Shown piece by piece: positions 7,603-15,410 of a stretch of 20,000 nt of DNA. Both the position numbers and the translations under genes were made by a program. Below the pieces are notes generated by a model. It was not told the DNA's origin. It saw nothing but the letters and a program-made list of their open reading frames with translations, and searched no databases. Location: the NCBI GenBank assembly GCA_905221605.1, contig CAJNDS010001857.1:358293-378292 (forward strand), written 5' to 3'. Source of the DNA: Symbiodinium natans. Lineage: Eukaryota > Sar > Dinophyceae > Suessiales > Symbiodiniaceae. Each line of letters opens with the position of its first letter. The stretch's first letter is position 1.

Positions 7603-7799
7603 CCACCATCGTCACACTGAAAACATGAATCCCAGACATAATTTCAGGACGTGGCCACCACTTGTCTTGCCATCACAAGCATGTTCTGAAGCGCCGGGCC
7701 CTCTTTCAAAGAGGCTCACAGCAAAAAAAACAAGCTCCGCGCGACTCTCACCCCACGCCATGCTCCTTCAACCTCTGCCTCTAAACTCCACTTGGACGC

Positions 7800-7881
7800 T
7801 CATGGGTAGGTATAAGTCGGGTTATAGGCTCCCTTTATAAGGTTATGGGCATAGTTACCCTACTTATAACCCTACCCGTGA
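7800..7881. repeat. Inverted-repeat unit, second foldback family, copy 2
   Basis: Left arm TCATGGGTAGGTATAAGTCG (7800-7819) mirrors the right arm ACTTATAACCCTACCCGTGA (7862-7881). The interior is only about 40 bp. A lone arm relative, CCCACTTACAACTACCCATA, lies at 7922-7941. Confidence 0.6.
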
Positions 7882-7890
7882 ACCTAGTAG

Positions 7891-7920
7891 CCCTAAACCC
7901 CAAACCCTAAACCCCCTGAA
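7891..7920 (-). repeat. Short telomere-like tract (CCCTAAA)
   Basis: Four C-rich heptamers, one CCCCAAA. Confidence 0.85.
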
Positions 7921-8032
7921 CCCCACTTACAACTACCCATATGAACCTCCAAGCACTCTCCGGCCCAGCAACTGATCGTGCCCGCAACAGTGCTTAACTC
8001 GAAGGGCGATGCCTGCGCTCAGGTTTACAAAT

Positions 8033-8142
8033 TAGGGTTTAGGGTTTAGGGTTTAGGGTTTAGGGTTTAGGGTTTAGCGTTTAGCGTTTAGGGTTTAGGG
8101 TTTAGGGTTTAGGGTTTAGGGTTTAGGGTTTAGGGTTTAGGG
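8033..8142 (+). repeat. Telomere-like array (TTTAGGG)
   Basis: About 15 heptamers. Two adjacent TTTAGCG units in the middle (near 8080-8090) share the same substitution, indicating local duplication of a mutated unit. Its right end cuts into a foldback-element fragment. Confidence 0.95.
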
Positions 8143-8200
8143 GTACCTTATTGGGGTCCTTGTTACAAGGGAATCCTATTGCTGCGGTACTTTTTAAGGC
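8139..8200 (-). mobile_element. Foldback / MITE-like fragment, copy B'
   Basis: On the minus strand this reads AGGATTCCC, GGACCCCAATAAGGTACCCC, matching the 3' half of the family. The outer terminus is replaced by telomere-like repeats. It faces copy B, giving a back-to-back arrangement. Confidence 0.5.
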
Positions 8201-8208
8201 CTTCATAA

Positions 8209-8308
8209 GGGGATTTACGATAATTGGGGGGCCCCCAATATAGACCCCAGATAATAGGATCCCCTTTATGATCAGGATCCCAATAAGGTAGCCCATTTCG
8301 GAAGCCCC
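8209..8308 (+). mobile_element. Foldback / MITE-like element, copy B
   Basis: A 100-bp copy that begins GGGGATTTACGATAATTGGGG and ends AAGGTAGCCCATTTCGGAAG followed by CCCC. Internal TATAGACCCCAGATAATAGG and GATCAGGATCCCAATAAGGT match copies A and D. No clear flanking direct repeat is seen, perhaps because the left neighbour is another fragment of the family. Confidence 0.65.
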
Positions 8309-8383
8309 AATACCCAACAGATTCACCAAGCCAGAACCGCAAAAGTCCCAAACCCGGAACAATGAGCCCAAGATCAGACTATG

Positions 8384-8427
8384 ACCCTAAACCCTAAACC
8401 CTAAACCCTAAACCCTAAACCCTAGGG
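8384..8427 (-). repeat. Telomere-like array (CCCTAAA)
   Basis: Six near-perfect C-rich heptamers ending CCCTAGGGGG. Confidence 0.9.
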
Positions 8428-8536
8428 GGTTCTTAAGAAATTCGTGACCAGTCGCCATGTTGCAATGAAGGAAACCGATGTCAAATCGCACGAACTGCAG
8501 CGGGGTCTGATACTCACGATACTGACAAAATCCAAT

Positions 8537-8594
8537 GCCCTAAGCCCTAAGCCCTAAACCCTAAACCCTAAACCCTAAACCCTAAACCCTAAAC
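8537..8594 (-). repeat. Telomere-like array (CCCTAAA)
   Basis: Eight heptamers. The first two are CCCTAAG, the rest canonical. Confidence 0.9.
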
Positions 8595-8613
8595 ATAAAG
8601 ATCTGCTTTTCTT

Positions 8614-8686
8614 GCAAGGGTAATATAGGGATTATTGTTCAATATTCTTCCTTATAGGGGCAAGGGCGATATAGGGATTATGGTTC
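8614..8686 (+). repeat. 27-bp direct duplication, 46-bp period
   Basis: GCAAGGGTAATATAGGGATT at 8614 recurs as GCAAGGGCGATATAGGGATT at 8660. Three mismatches separate the two 27-bp copies. Confidence 0.8.
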
Positions 8687-8857
8687 TCATTTTTTTTGGA
8701 GGGGGTAGTAATTGAAATGGCCATGACGGCAAGGGCATGCCAGCGCAGTGAATCTTGGCCAGTACAAGCCATCTCATTCGAAGAGGTAATGCCCAGCAAG
8801 ACTTGAATGAATAAGTTTTCCCTGGTCATTGCTTCTCACGCCCCAGCGCCAAAGCCC

Positions 8858-8940
8858 GGGTTTAGTGTTTAGGGTTTAGGGTTTAGGGTTTAGGGTTTAG
8901 GGTTTAGGGTTTAGGGTTTAGGGTTAGGGTTTGAGGTTCG
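8858..8940 (+). repeat. Telomere-like array (TTTAGGG)
   Basis: Eleven heptamers, with one TTTAGTG and one six-base unit. Confidence 0.95.
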
Positions 8941-9026
8941 GGGGGTAAAGAACAGGGCTCGGCCACCGCAGATCACTACGCCAACTAGCTCCCCGAATTG
9001 CAAGATACGGGCCCCCCAAGGCTCTC

Positions 9027-9073
9027 CCTAAACCCTAAACCCTAAACCACTAAACCCTAAACCCTAAACCCTA
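9027..9073 (-). repeat. Telomere-like array (CCCTAAA)
   Basis: Six heptamers, with one CCACTAAA insertion. Confidence 0.9.
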
Positions 9074-9182
9074 TAGGTGGTACGCGGCAGGGACCTGGGG
9101 ACCGACCTGTCGCACACGCTCCATCTGCATCTGCCTCATTGCGGGCACGAAGCTTCGAGTTTCATTAGGGTTGAAGACTGAC

Positions 9183-9374
9183 TAGGGTTTAGGGTTTAGG
9201 GTTTAGGGTTTAGGGTTTAGGGTTTAGGGTTTAGGGTTTAGGGCTTAGGGTTTAGGGTTTGGGGTTTAGGGTTTAGGGTTTAGAGGGTTTAGGGTTAAGG
9301 GTTTAGGGTTTAGGGTTTAGGGTTTAGGGTTTAGGGTTTAGGGTTTAGGGTTAGGGTTTAGGGTTTAGGGTTTA
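9183..9374 (+). repeat. Telomere-like array (TTTAGGG), longest heptamer block
   Basis: About 27 heptamers with scattered variants (CTTAGGG, TTTGGGG, TTTAGAGGG, TTAAGGG, TTAGGG). Confidence 0.95.
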
Positions 9375-9528
9375 TAGAACCTGCAAGGGTTAGGGCGCTA
9401 GTCTTTAGGCTTCGAGGCCTTCAGGATTTTGAGAGAGTCTACACCAAGGAGTCGGACTTTGGGGTCAAAGCGCTTGGGCTACGAGCCAAGAAGACTAGCC
9501 GGATCCCGCCCTGAGGCGCCTGAATTGC

Positions 9529-9551
9529 AGGGTTTAGGGTTTAGGGTTTCG
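9529..9551 (+). repeat. Short telomere-like tract
   Basis: Three TTTAGGG units inside otherwise unique sequence. Confidence 0.85.
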
Positions 9552-9803
9552 GGCTCTACACTCCAAAATCTCATCGGGCAATAGGTGGCAGTTCGAAGTC
9601 CACGCGTTTCCAAGCTCCAACTAAAGAACTTTCGGAGTTGTCCGCCGATTGGATGTCTAGCTTCGTGCGTTAACTTGAACCAAGGGTGTACTAGCACAGC
9701 GGCGCTGCTTCTTTGATGCTGCTGCCGAAACACGGGGGGAACTTTCGAGTGCTCCACTAAGGCTACATGACACTCCCTCAAGCAAAGCTGCAGATTACCT
9801 CCT

Positions 9804-10139
9804 TCAGGGTGTGGGGAGATGAAAGGCGAGAGCATGTACGGGAGGCAACAAAGGTGGCAGGGTATCAGAATGGGTCGCAGGGTTCTTGCAGCCCAGCTTC
9901 TGATCCAAGAAGCGCTGCTGCTCCAGAGCTCTCTGCTGCTCCAGGGCTCTTTTCTGCTCCAGCTGCCTTGCTTGCTGCCCGAGCTGCAGGTGCTGCTCCA
10001 TCTGCCTTTGCTGCTCCATCTGCATTTGCTGCTGGATGTACATCTGCTGCTCCAGGTACCTGCAGGGGCTTTCCGAAGTGATACCACATGGGGGCTTGTA
10101 CCTTACGCGGGGGAAAACAAAGGGTGATGCTGCTAACAT
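9804..10139 (-). CDS. Possible Gln-rich coiled-coil protein fragment
   Basis: This is the best coding candidate in the window. A 111-codon minus-strand frame from the first ATG; the same frame is open back to a TGA at 10251-10253, about 149 codons in all. From about residue 29 it reads YLEQQMYIQQQMQMEQQRQM and continues with alternating Q, E, L, R and M for about 55 residues, a composition favouring an alpha-helical coiled coil. After a short GCKNP stretch it becomes Pro-rich and stops. The repeat is imperfect at DNA level but keeps Gln/Glu/Leu/Met, which is more than a bare CAG tract would give. The surrounding 1.9 kb is almost free of telomere repeats. A GTAAGG donor-like motif (10106-10101) and CCCCTGCAG acceptor-like motif (ending near 10058) occur inside it, so the true exon borders are uncertain. 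No family is recognised, and the other two frames are also open here. Confidence 0.35.
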   Translation of the reverse strand: MLAASPFVFPRVRYKPPCGITSESPCRYLEQQMYIQQQMQMEQQRQMEQHLQLGQQARQLEQKRALEQQRALEQQRFLDQKLGCKNPATHSDTLPPLLPPVHALAFHLPTP

Positions 10140-10250
10140 CTCCCCGGAAGTCCCGTATGCGAGAGAGCTCTGGGCCTTATCTGATCTGTCGTCGGCATCG
10201 CGTTGCCAACAAAAGCCTTGGTCTTCAAGTCGTAGACAGCAGCTACAGTA

Positions 10251-10703
10251 TCATGAGGCCGCAACACATTCTTAAGGGCTTAAGGTGTTGCAGCATGAGT
10301 GCACATAGCCGTACCCTAGTCTTTCCCCCTCTGAAACGCCCACCCTGAAACCGAGCATCCCAGCACTGTCTCTATCGCATGCCTTCAAGTGAGCATCCCA
10401 TTCTGTAACGGGTTTGATACTTCCAGGGTTGAGCTGAGGGGTTTTAGGGTTTCATGGGTTTGGGGGTGTCAAACATGTTTGACGCACTTTCCCCGCAGCT
10501 AGCTCCTAACACGCTCAACCCGACGAGTCGTCATCTGATCGTTCTATGGAGACATCGGCGGCAACACTTTTCATCGTAGCGGAAATAGGGCTGTGATTGG
10601 ATTGGACTGGAAAGGTGTGGCAACACGGCAGTCTTTCCGGTCTGGTGCAGATGGGACGCTAAGCTCCATGCAAGTGTGGAAGCCTGTTTAGCTGGCCACT
10701 GTG
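10251..10703. other. Spacer near the Gln-rich frame, possible intron
   Basis: No heptamer array. A second minus-strand frame is open between 10133 and 10279 (reads NVLRPHDTVAAVYDLKTKAF). A perfect 16-bp palindrome sits at 10468-10483. Nothing else is recognisable. Confidence 0.35.
10468..10483. repeat. Perfect 16-bp palindrome
   Basis: GTCAAACATGTTTGAC is its own reverse complement, with no spacer. It could be a dimeric DNA-binding site, but function is unknown. Confidence 0.8.
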
Positions 10704-10874
10704 CTATGCTCTCACATTCCCTGGAGGAGCACAGTCACGGGTTTGCGCGGTAGTAGTGATGAATTTGAGATCCTGTGAGGCACTTGGCGTTGTCCTTGCC
10801 TTTCGTTTGTTCGGGCATTTATGCAAGAATTGAAGAAGCTGACATGCCGCAGCTTGTTCCTGCAGTTGTTGCAT
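10704..10874 (-). CDS. Possible small exon, Gln-rich start
   Basis: ATG at 10874 opens 56 codons beginning MQQLQEQAAACQLLQFLHKC and ending at TAG 10706-10704. A GTGAGA donor-like motif (10715-10710) lies four codons before the stop, so it could be an exon of the same minus-strand gene as the Gln-rich frame about 450 bp downstream. The length is not significant by itself. Confidence 0.18.
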   Translation of the reverse strand: MQQLQEQAAACQLLQFLHKCPNKRKARTTPSASQDLKFITTTAQTRDCAPPGNVRA

Positions 10875-11539
10875 CCATCGGTGTTAAGCCGTAGGTCTAT
10901 TCTGCTCCCTGAGCTTCAGCCCTCAGCATGCCTGATGCACTGGAGAGCCCTTAGCCTAAACTGCATGTGGTCCTTTTTGGATCCCTATTCTACTTCGGGC
11001 TAGAATTTAAGGTACCCAAAAGGAGACCATCATTTAGAAAATGACCATAATATATATATATATATAAGAAGCCGAGACGACTTCAGCCGATGACAGCACA
11101 AGCCTGCACAACGGAAACAGAGATATCTCAAAATCCTGAACCCCGGAACCTGAACTCCCAACTCCCACCGCAGAAAAAGCCCACGAACCCGAAAAATTGC
11201 CACTGAGCCCTGAAGCACCACCGAACCCCAACCCCTTGAAGTCTAATATAGGGGCCTTCATAGTTAGAATAGGGTTTTGGGGGGGTTATCATAGTATAAC
11301 TGTAAAGGGACCATAGGGGAATTCTATTAACAATTATTCCGACCCATTGAAGTCCACACTGGTCTGGAAGAGTCACGGTGGGAGGTGCGGCAGCTCCGAC
11401 TGGCGTCCTTCTCACGGTCAGGCGTTGGTGACATGGAGTTTCAGGTTCAGCTTAAGGAGGAATCATGGGATTCGCCCAAACTACATGGGGGGGGGACCAG
11501 CTGGATGCAAAGGCTCCAAAAAAAACAAATTTGGAAGAC
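10875..11539. other. Spacer, no gene seen
   Basis: Contains a (TA)n microsatellite near 11049-11067 and a possible foldback remnant at about 11281-11325 (GGGGGTTATCATAG, then AGGGACCATAGGGGA). Otherwise unique-looking. Confidence 0.4.
11049..11067. repeat. (TA)n microsatellite
   Basis: Nine TA dinucleotides. Confidence 0.9.
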
Positions 11540-11595
11540 CCCAAACCCTAAACCGCAATGAAGCCCTCAACCCTAGACCCTAAACCCTAAACCCT
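11540..11595 (-). repeat. Degenerate telomere-like tract (CCCTAAA)
   Basis: About six C-rich heptamers, interrupted near 11555-11565. Confidence 0.8.
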
Positions 11596-11707
11596 CTGGG
11601 GCTAAGGGTTCAACCGGAGAAGCGGAACCGTACACCCTCCGGGCGAAGACCAAGCTTCCGACCCCCTAGCTTGCTGCGAAACACACTCACCTAATGCTTG
11701 GGGCAGT

Positions 11708-11797
11708 ATAGGGTTTAGGGTTTCGGGGTTTAGGGTTTAGGGTTTAGGGTTTAGAGTTTAGGGTTTAGAGTTTAAGGTGTAGGGTTTGGGGTTTAGC
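11708..11797 (+). repeat. Telomere-like array (TTTAGGG)
   Basis: About 12 heptamers with TTTAGAG and GTGTAGGG variants. Confidence 0.9.
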
Positions 11798-11846
11798 ATT
11801 GCAACCCAGCCTCGTCATCATCATAGACTGCGTTTCACCCATGGGC

Positions 11847-11926
11847 ATCGGCACGGGAGAACTTTGGCCCATCGGCACGGGAGAATTTTGTCCCATCGGT
11901 ACGGGAGAATGTTGGCCCACCGGTAC
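11847..11926 (+). repeat. 24-bp minisatellite, 3.3 copies
   Basis: The unit is ATCGGCACGGGAGAACTTTG plus GCCC, exactly 24 bp for three copies, with four to five substitutions. In one plus frame it reads the octapeptide HRHGRTLA. That frame spans only 71 codons (11786-12001) and ends in heptamers. Confidence 0.85.
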
Positions 11927-11978
11927 CTGGTGTGCAAGAGGCTCAATTCCACTGACACCTTAACCAGGAACACCCTAC

Positions 11979-12023
11979 AGGGTTTAGGGTTTAGGGGTTA
12001 GGGTTTAGGGTTTAGGGTTGAGG
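11979..12023 (+). repeat. Telomere-like array (TTTAGGG)
   Basis: Six heptamers, the last TTGAGGG. Confidence 0.9.
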
Positions 12024-12120
12024 GGAACCCAGAAAGCTTAGGAAACTTCAAGGGCTTACGAACCCTCCAAGCGAGGCTGAGGGTCTCGGACTGAGGGTGC
12101 GAAGGTTTTTGGGCATAGGA

Positions 12121-12194
12121 ACCCTAAACCCTAAACCCTAAACCCTAAACCCTAAACCCTACAGCCTAAACCCTAAACCCTACAGCCTAAGCCC
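12121..12194 (-). repeat. Telomere-like array (CCCTAAA)
   Basis: About ten heptamers. The block CCCTACAGCCTAAA occurs twice (near 12156 and 12177), a duplicated mutated unit. Confidence 0.9.
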
Positions 12195-12261
12195 AGGGTT
12201 CGCACGCAGGTGAAGAGGAAGGAAGTCATCGGGCTCAGGCACACCCCTGATCTTCAACTTA

Positions 12262-12362
12262 GAAGAGCAGTTTGCTATTTTGTTAATATACAATGATGTT
12301 CTTAGATGATACCATCATATCGTTCTACTATTACATGATATGATTATACGAGTCTTTTTGCT
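12262..12362. other. AT-rich islet with small inverted repeat
   Basis: About 100 bp that is visibly richer in A+T than its surroundings. ATCATATC (12314-12321) and GATATGAT (12337-12344) form a perfect 8-bp inverted repeat with a 15-base loop. No open frame. It might be an organellar-DNA insertion or simply unique spacer. Confidence 0.5.
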
Positions 12363-12559
12363 CTGTTTGAGGTTTAGGGTTGCAAGTATATAGGGTTTTG
12401 GAGGCTCGCGGGCTGAGAGGCTGTTCGAAGTTGTGACCCATGCCTCCGACAGCGAACCCAGATCATGAACAGCTTACCCCCCCCCTCCTATACGCCCCCC
12501 TCCCCCCCATAAAGCTCTTAGTAAGCAGGGGTGCTTGCTTTCCTGAATCGGGAGACTTC

Positions 12560-12715
12560 TAGTGCATTTCTTGCTAAGCACTTGCTAAGCACTTCCTAAG
12601 CACTTGCTAAGCACTTGCTAAGCGCTCGCTAAGCACTCGCTAAGCGCTCGCTATGAGGCCTTGCTGAGTGTCGAGGGCTTGCTGAGTGCTTGCTAAGCTA
12701 AGAGCACGCTAGCCG
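12560..12715 (+). repeat. 11-bp minisatellite GCTAAGCACTT
   Basis: About eight ordered copies between 12570 and 12652 (variants GCTAAGCGCTC, CCTAAGCACTT), then decayed copies (TTGCTGAGTGC) to about 12715. The unit contains the near-palindrome GCTTAGC/GCTAAGC. Confidence 0.85.
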
Positions 12716-12744
12716 CTCGATGGGGGGGAGGGGGGGTATAGCAG

Positions 12745-12772
12745 GGGTTTAGGGCGTTTAGGGTTTAGGGTA
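12745..12772 (+). repeat. Short telomere-like tract
   Basis: Three TTTAGGG units, one with an inserted GC. Confidence 0.8.
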
Positions 12773-12924
12773 TCCACGGCCCGCTTACTCGGGTCCAGGA
12801 CCAGGACTTGTGTTGGCAGCGCCACTTGACCCACAGAACCCTCTTCCCCAAGGCGCCGGAGACCGCGGCGCCGGGAGAACCTGTTCGCCGATCTTTTGGG
12901 GACATTCGATGCGAGCTGCTATGT

Positions 12925-13020
12925 GGGGGTTTACGAAAATAGGGGACCCTTAATAGAGACCCCCAAAGAGTTGGATTCCCGTATAGTAAGACCCCCATAA
13001 GGGAACCTATTTTGGGAGCG
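12925..13020 (+). mobile_element. Foldback / MITE-like element, copy C
   Basis: Begins GGGGGTTTACGAAAATAGGG and carries AGAGACCCCCAAAGAGTTGG, then GACCCCCATAAGGGAACC. The right terminus is diverged or truncated: after CTATTTTGGGAG the usual CCCC end is missing. It lies only about 120 bp from copy D in the same orientation. Confidence 0.6.
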
Positions 13021-13142
13021 TGTAACGTCTTGGAGCTCTGAAACATGGCGAGTGGCTGGAAACCTGCTTGCGGGGCATCGTGCAAAGCCATGGCTGAAAA
13101 GAACACGCTCAGAAATGCCATAACTCTAACGTGAACCAGATC

Positions 13143-13246
13143 GGGGTTATCGAACATAGGGGACCCCATACAGACCACCAAACAGTGGGGCCCCCTTTAT
13201 AATTAATATGGACCCCAATAAGGCGCCCCTAATTTCGTAAGCCCCC
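13143..13246 (+). mobile_element. Foldback / MITE-like element, copy D
   Basis: A 104-bp copy with clear terminal inverted repeats: GGGGTTATCGAACATAGGGG at the left, and CCCCTAATTTCGTAAGCCCC at the right, whose reverse complement is GGGGCTTACGAAATTAGGGG. Internal CAGACCACCAAACAGTGGGG and GGACCCCAATAAGGCGCC match the family. No flanking 5-bp direct repeat was found. Confidence 0.65.
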
Positions 13247-13411
13247 GAATAGCAACCACATAGCCCAGGCGACTGTGGCCAAGCCTGGTTCGGCGTGATA
13301 AGAATGCCGGCACCGTAGCCCTGACGAAGGGGCAAAGGCGCGAGCAACACCTTCTAAACACCCCGGGTTTCTTTTTAAACTCTTAACCCCAAACATCGCT
13401 ACACCCCACCC

Positions 13412-13440
13412 CCAACCCTAAACCCTAAACCTAAACCCCT
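13412..13440 (-). repeat. Short telomere-like tract (CCCTAAA)
   Basis: Four C-rich units, one of them only six bases. Confidence 0.85.
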
Positions 13441-13526
13441 CAACCCCTCCCCACCCCCAATTCCCGGCGCACCGCGGCGGCGGTGGGAACTCCAAAGGGC
13501 AAGACCTCTCGGGAACTTTAGGACGA

Positions 13527-13606
13527 GTTTAGGGTTTAGGGTTTAGGCCTTAAGGCTTAGGGTTTAGGGTTAGGGTTTGGGGTTTAGGGTTTAGGGTTTA
13601 GGGTTC
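13527..13606 (+). repeat. Telomere-like array (TTTAGGG)
   Basis: About 11 heptamers with a GCCTTAAGGC interruption near 13547-13556. Confidence 0.9.
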
Positions 13607-13792
13607 ATTTTGGGGACTCAGAGGGTGTTAGGGCTCTGGGAAGGTCCAGGAGGGCGGTGTGGTGAGGCAAGGCAGCGCAAGGGCGCCGGCGGGAAGACTG
13701 AGCAATGTGCAAAGCCACTCGAATTTCGATCGCTCAAGGGACTATACAAGGCATACGGAGTTTTTTTATTGATAGAGGTACATATGTATATA

Positions 13793-13872
13793 TACATACA
13801 TACATACATACATACATACATACATACATACATACATACATACATACATACATACATACATACATACATACA

Positions 13873-13907
<35 letters not shown>

Positions 13908-13908
13908 G
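13793..13908 (+). repeat. (CATA)n microsatellite, about 28 copies
   Basis: An uninterrupted CATA tetranucleotide tract, preceded by ATGTATATATA and followed by TATATATG. Frames across it give His-Thr-Tyr-Ile or Met-Tyr-Val-Cys repeats and are artefacts. Confidence 0.95.
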
Positions 13909-13974
13909 GGGGTTTTGTTAGGGAATCAGAGTAAGGCTCCCTTCTAAGGGTCCCTCCTTTTACCCCTTAAGTAC

Positions 13975-14090
13975 CAGGGTTTTAGGGATTGAGAGGATTC
14001 AGGGCTTAGGGTCTCGGATTTTGGATTTGCGGATCTTAGGAACGCAGGGTTTCGGGTTTTAGGGTTTAGGGTCGAGGCTTTTGTGTAGCG
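13975..14090 (+). repeat. Heavily decayed telomere-like DNA
   Basis: Scattered TTTAGGG, TTCAGGG, TTCGGGT and TTTTAGGG units with much intervening change. Confidence 0.6.
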
Positions 14091-14146
14091 TTTAGGAGCA
14101 AGGAGGTTCAGGGCTGAAGGATAAGATGCCAGTGAGGCCTTCTTAC

Positions 14147-14198
14147 TAGGGTTTCGGGTTTAGGGTTTAGGGTTTAGGGTTTAGGATTTAGGGTTTAA
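14147..14198 (+). repeat. Telomere-like array (TTTAGGG)
   Basis: About seven heptamers with TTTCGGG and TTTAGGA variants. Confidence 0.9.
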
Positions 14199-14287
14199 GA
14201 TCATTCGCTGGGAAGGGTGTAGGGCGAACCTAACCGCATGGCAGCCTGCGACCCAACGCAGCCGCTGTTCAAGACCTCTGCATGCGA

Positions 14288-14371
14288 TTGAGGGTTTAGG
14301 GTTTAGGGTTTAGGGGTTGAGGGTTGAGGGTTTAGGGTATGCGGTTTAGGGTTTAATTAGGGTTGAGGGCT
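14288..14371 (+). repeat. Degenerate telomere-like array
   Basis: About ten units, with TTGAGGG and TATGCGG variants and an AATTAGGG unit. Confidence 0.85.
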
Positions 14372-14895
14372 GCGGAAACGGAGAGGCATTTTGACGTTGA
14401 GGGCAGTGTTGCAGTCTCAGCACGTGCGTTTCAATTCCAAAGCCTCTAGATGCTGAAACTAGCTGCATTCATCTCGCCACCCGCGGGCACACCAACCAGA
14501 GTTCGCACCTCCAGAAAGGGCAGTGTTTGTTGGAGGGATGTGGGGCTTGGGTGGTTCAACCTAAACTCAAAATTTGAAAAACCCGAATCCCTATCAAGCT
14601 AACGATGTTGTAGCTGGCATGGGGGGGGAGCTCTCAAAACCCTAACTACCCTTGAAACGAAGAGTTGAGGACCTTGGAGCTTTGCGTTTTTGGTGTGTGT
14701 GGGGGGACGGCGGGGGGACATAACTCTAAACTATGTATACAGCTGTATACATATACATGGAAACCCGAAAAGAGTGGAGAACTGGGGGGGAAGGGGGGGG
14801 TAGCAGATACACAAACACAGAGAAATATGAACCCTCGCAGACATTGTGAGCCGAGGGGATCCCCTTGGTTCGGGGCCTGAACCAATGGGATCCGG
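14372..14895. other. Spacer, no gene seen
   Basis: No convincing frame. Contains G-rich runs near 14689-14718 and 14784-14802, and a perfect 22-bp palindrome at 14732-14753. Confidence 0.45.
14732..14753. repeat. Perfect 22-bp palindrome
   Basis: The half-site TATGTATACAG is followed directly by its exact reverse complement CTGTATACATA, with no loop. A partial extra CATATACATG follows. It could extrude as a small cruciform or bind a symmetric dimer. Confidence 0.85.
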
Positions 14896-14946
14896 ATTAG
14901 GGTTTGGGAGGGTTGAGTGGAGGGTTTAGGGTTTGAGGTTTAGGGC
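14896..14946 (+). repeat. Degenerate telomere-like tract
   Basis: Six G-rich units with TTGAG and TTTGAGG variants. Confidence 0.8.
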
Positions 14947-15071
14947 CCAAACCCAACCTCAAATTCCTGCCTGGGGCATCTCCGACACCCCCATGGGGCC
15001 GCTGGGCACAACCTCGGGGGGGTTGACAGGGTTGAAAGGGCTGTTCGAGCAGTTCGTAGGCTGTATAGGGC

Positions 15072-15091
15072 TGAGAGAGAGAGAGAGAGAG
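15072..15091 (+). repeat. (GA)n microsatellite
   Basis: Ten GA dinucleotides. Confidence 0.9.
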
Positions 15092-15269
15092 CTGATCTGG
15101 CGTGAAATGCTTTAGGCAGCTTGAAGCATGTGCAGGATTGGTGTTGAGGCCACCGATCCTCGAGCCCCTCTGCGAAGACCCAAAACTTGGGTTGCTCATT
15201 GTGAATGCGTCAACTATATGACTCCAAGGAGGCGGCAGCGTTGGATTTGACGTGCAGATCACGTGCAGG

Positions 15270-15410
15270 CTTAGGGTTTAGGGTTCTCGAGTTCTGAAAC
15301 CCAAAGTCTTCAACTCTTGCACTCTTAAACTTTAGCGTTTAGGGTAAGGGTTTAGGGTTTAGGGCTTAGGGTTTGGGGTTTGGGTTTAAGGTTTAGGGAT
15401 TAGGGTTGCC
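15270..15410 (+). repeat. Two degenerate telomere-like tracts
   Basis: A short block at 15270-15286 and a longer one at 15331-15410, the latter with TTTAGCG, AAGGG and TTTGGG variants. Confidence 0.8.

Noticed and set aside
11281-11325. Partial copy of the foldback family
   Set aside because: Only the left-terminal motif GGGGTTATC and an AGGGACCATAGGGG block agree. The remaining sequence does not align by eye, so it is mentioned only within the spacer entry.
13610-13947. Frames with His-Thr-Tyr-Ile or Met-Tyr-Val-Cys repeats
   Set aside because: Translations of the CATA tetranucleotide tract.
13908-13966. Possible further foldback element (GGGGGTTTTGTTAGGGA to TCCCTCCTTTTACCCC)
   Set aside because: The termini are weakly inverted, but the interior lacks the family signature and there is no flanking duplication. 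Too weak to list.
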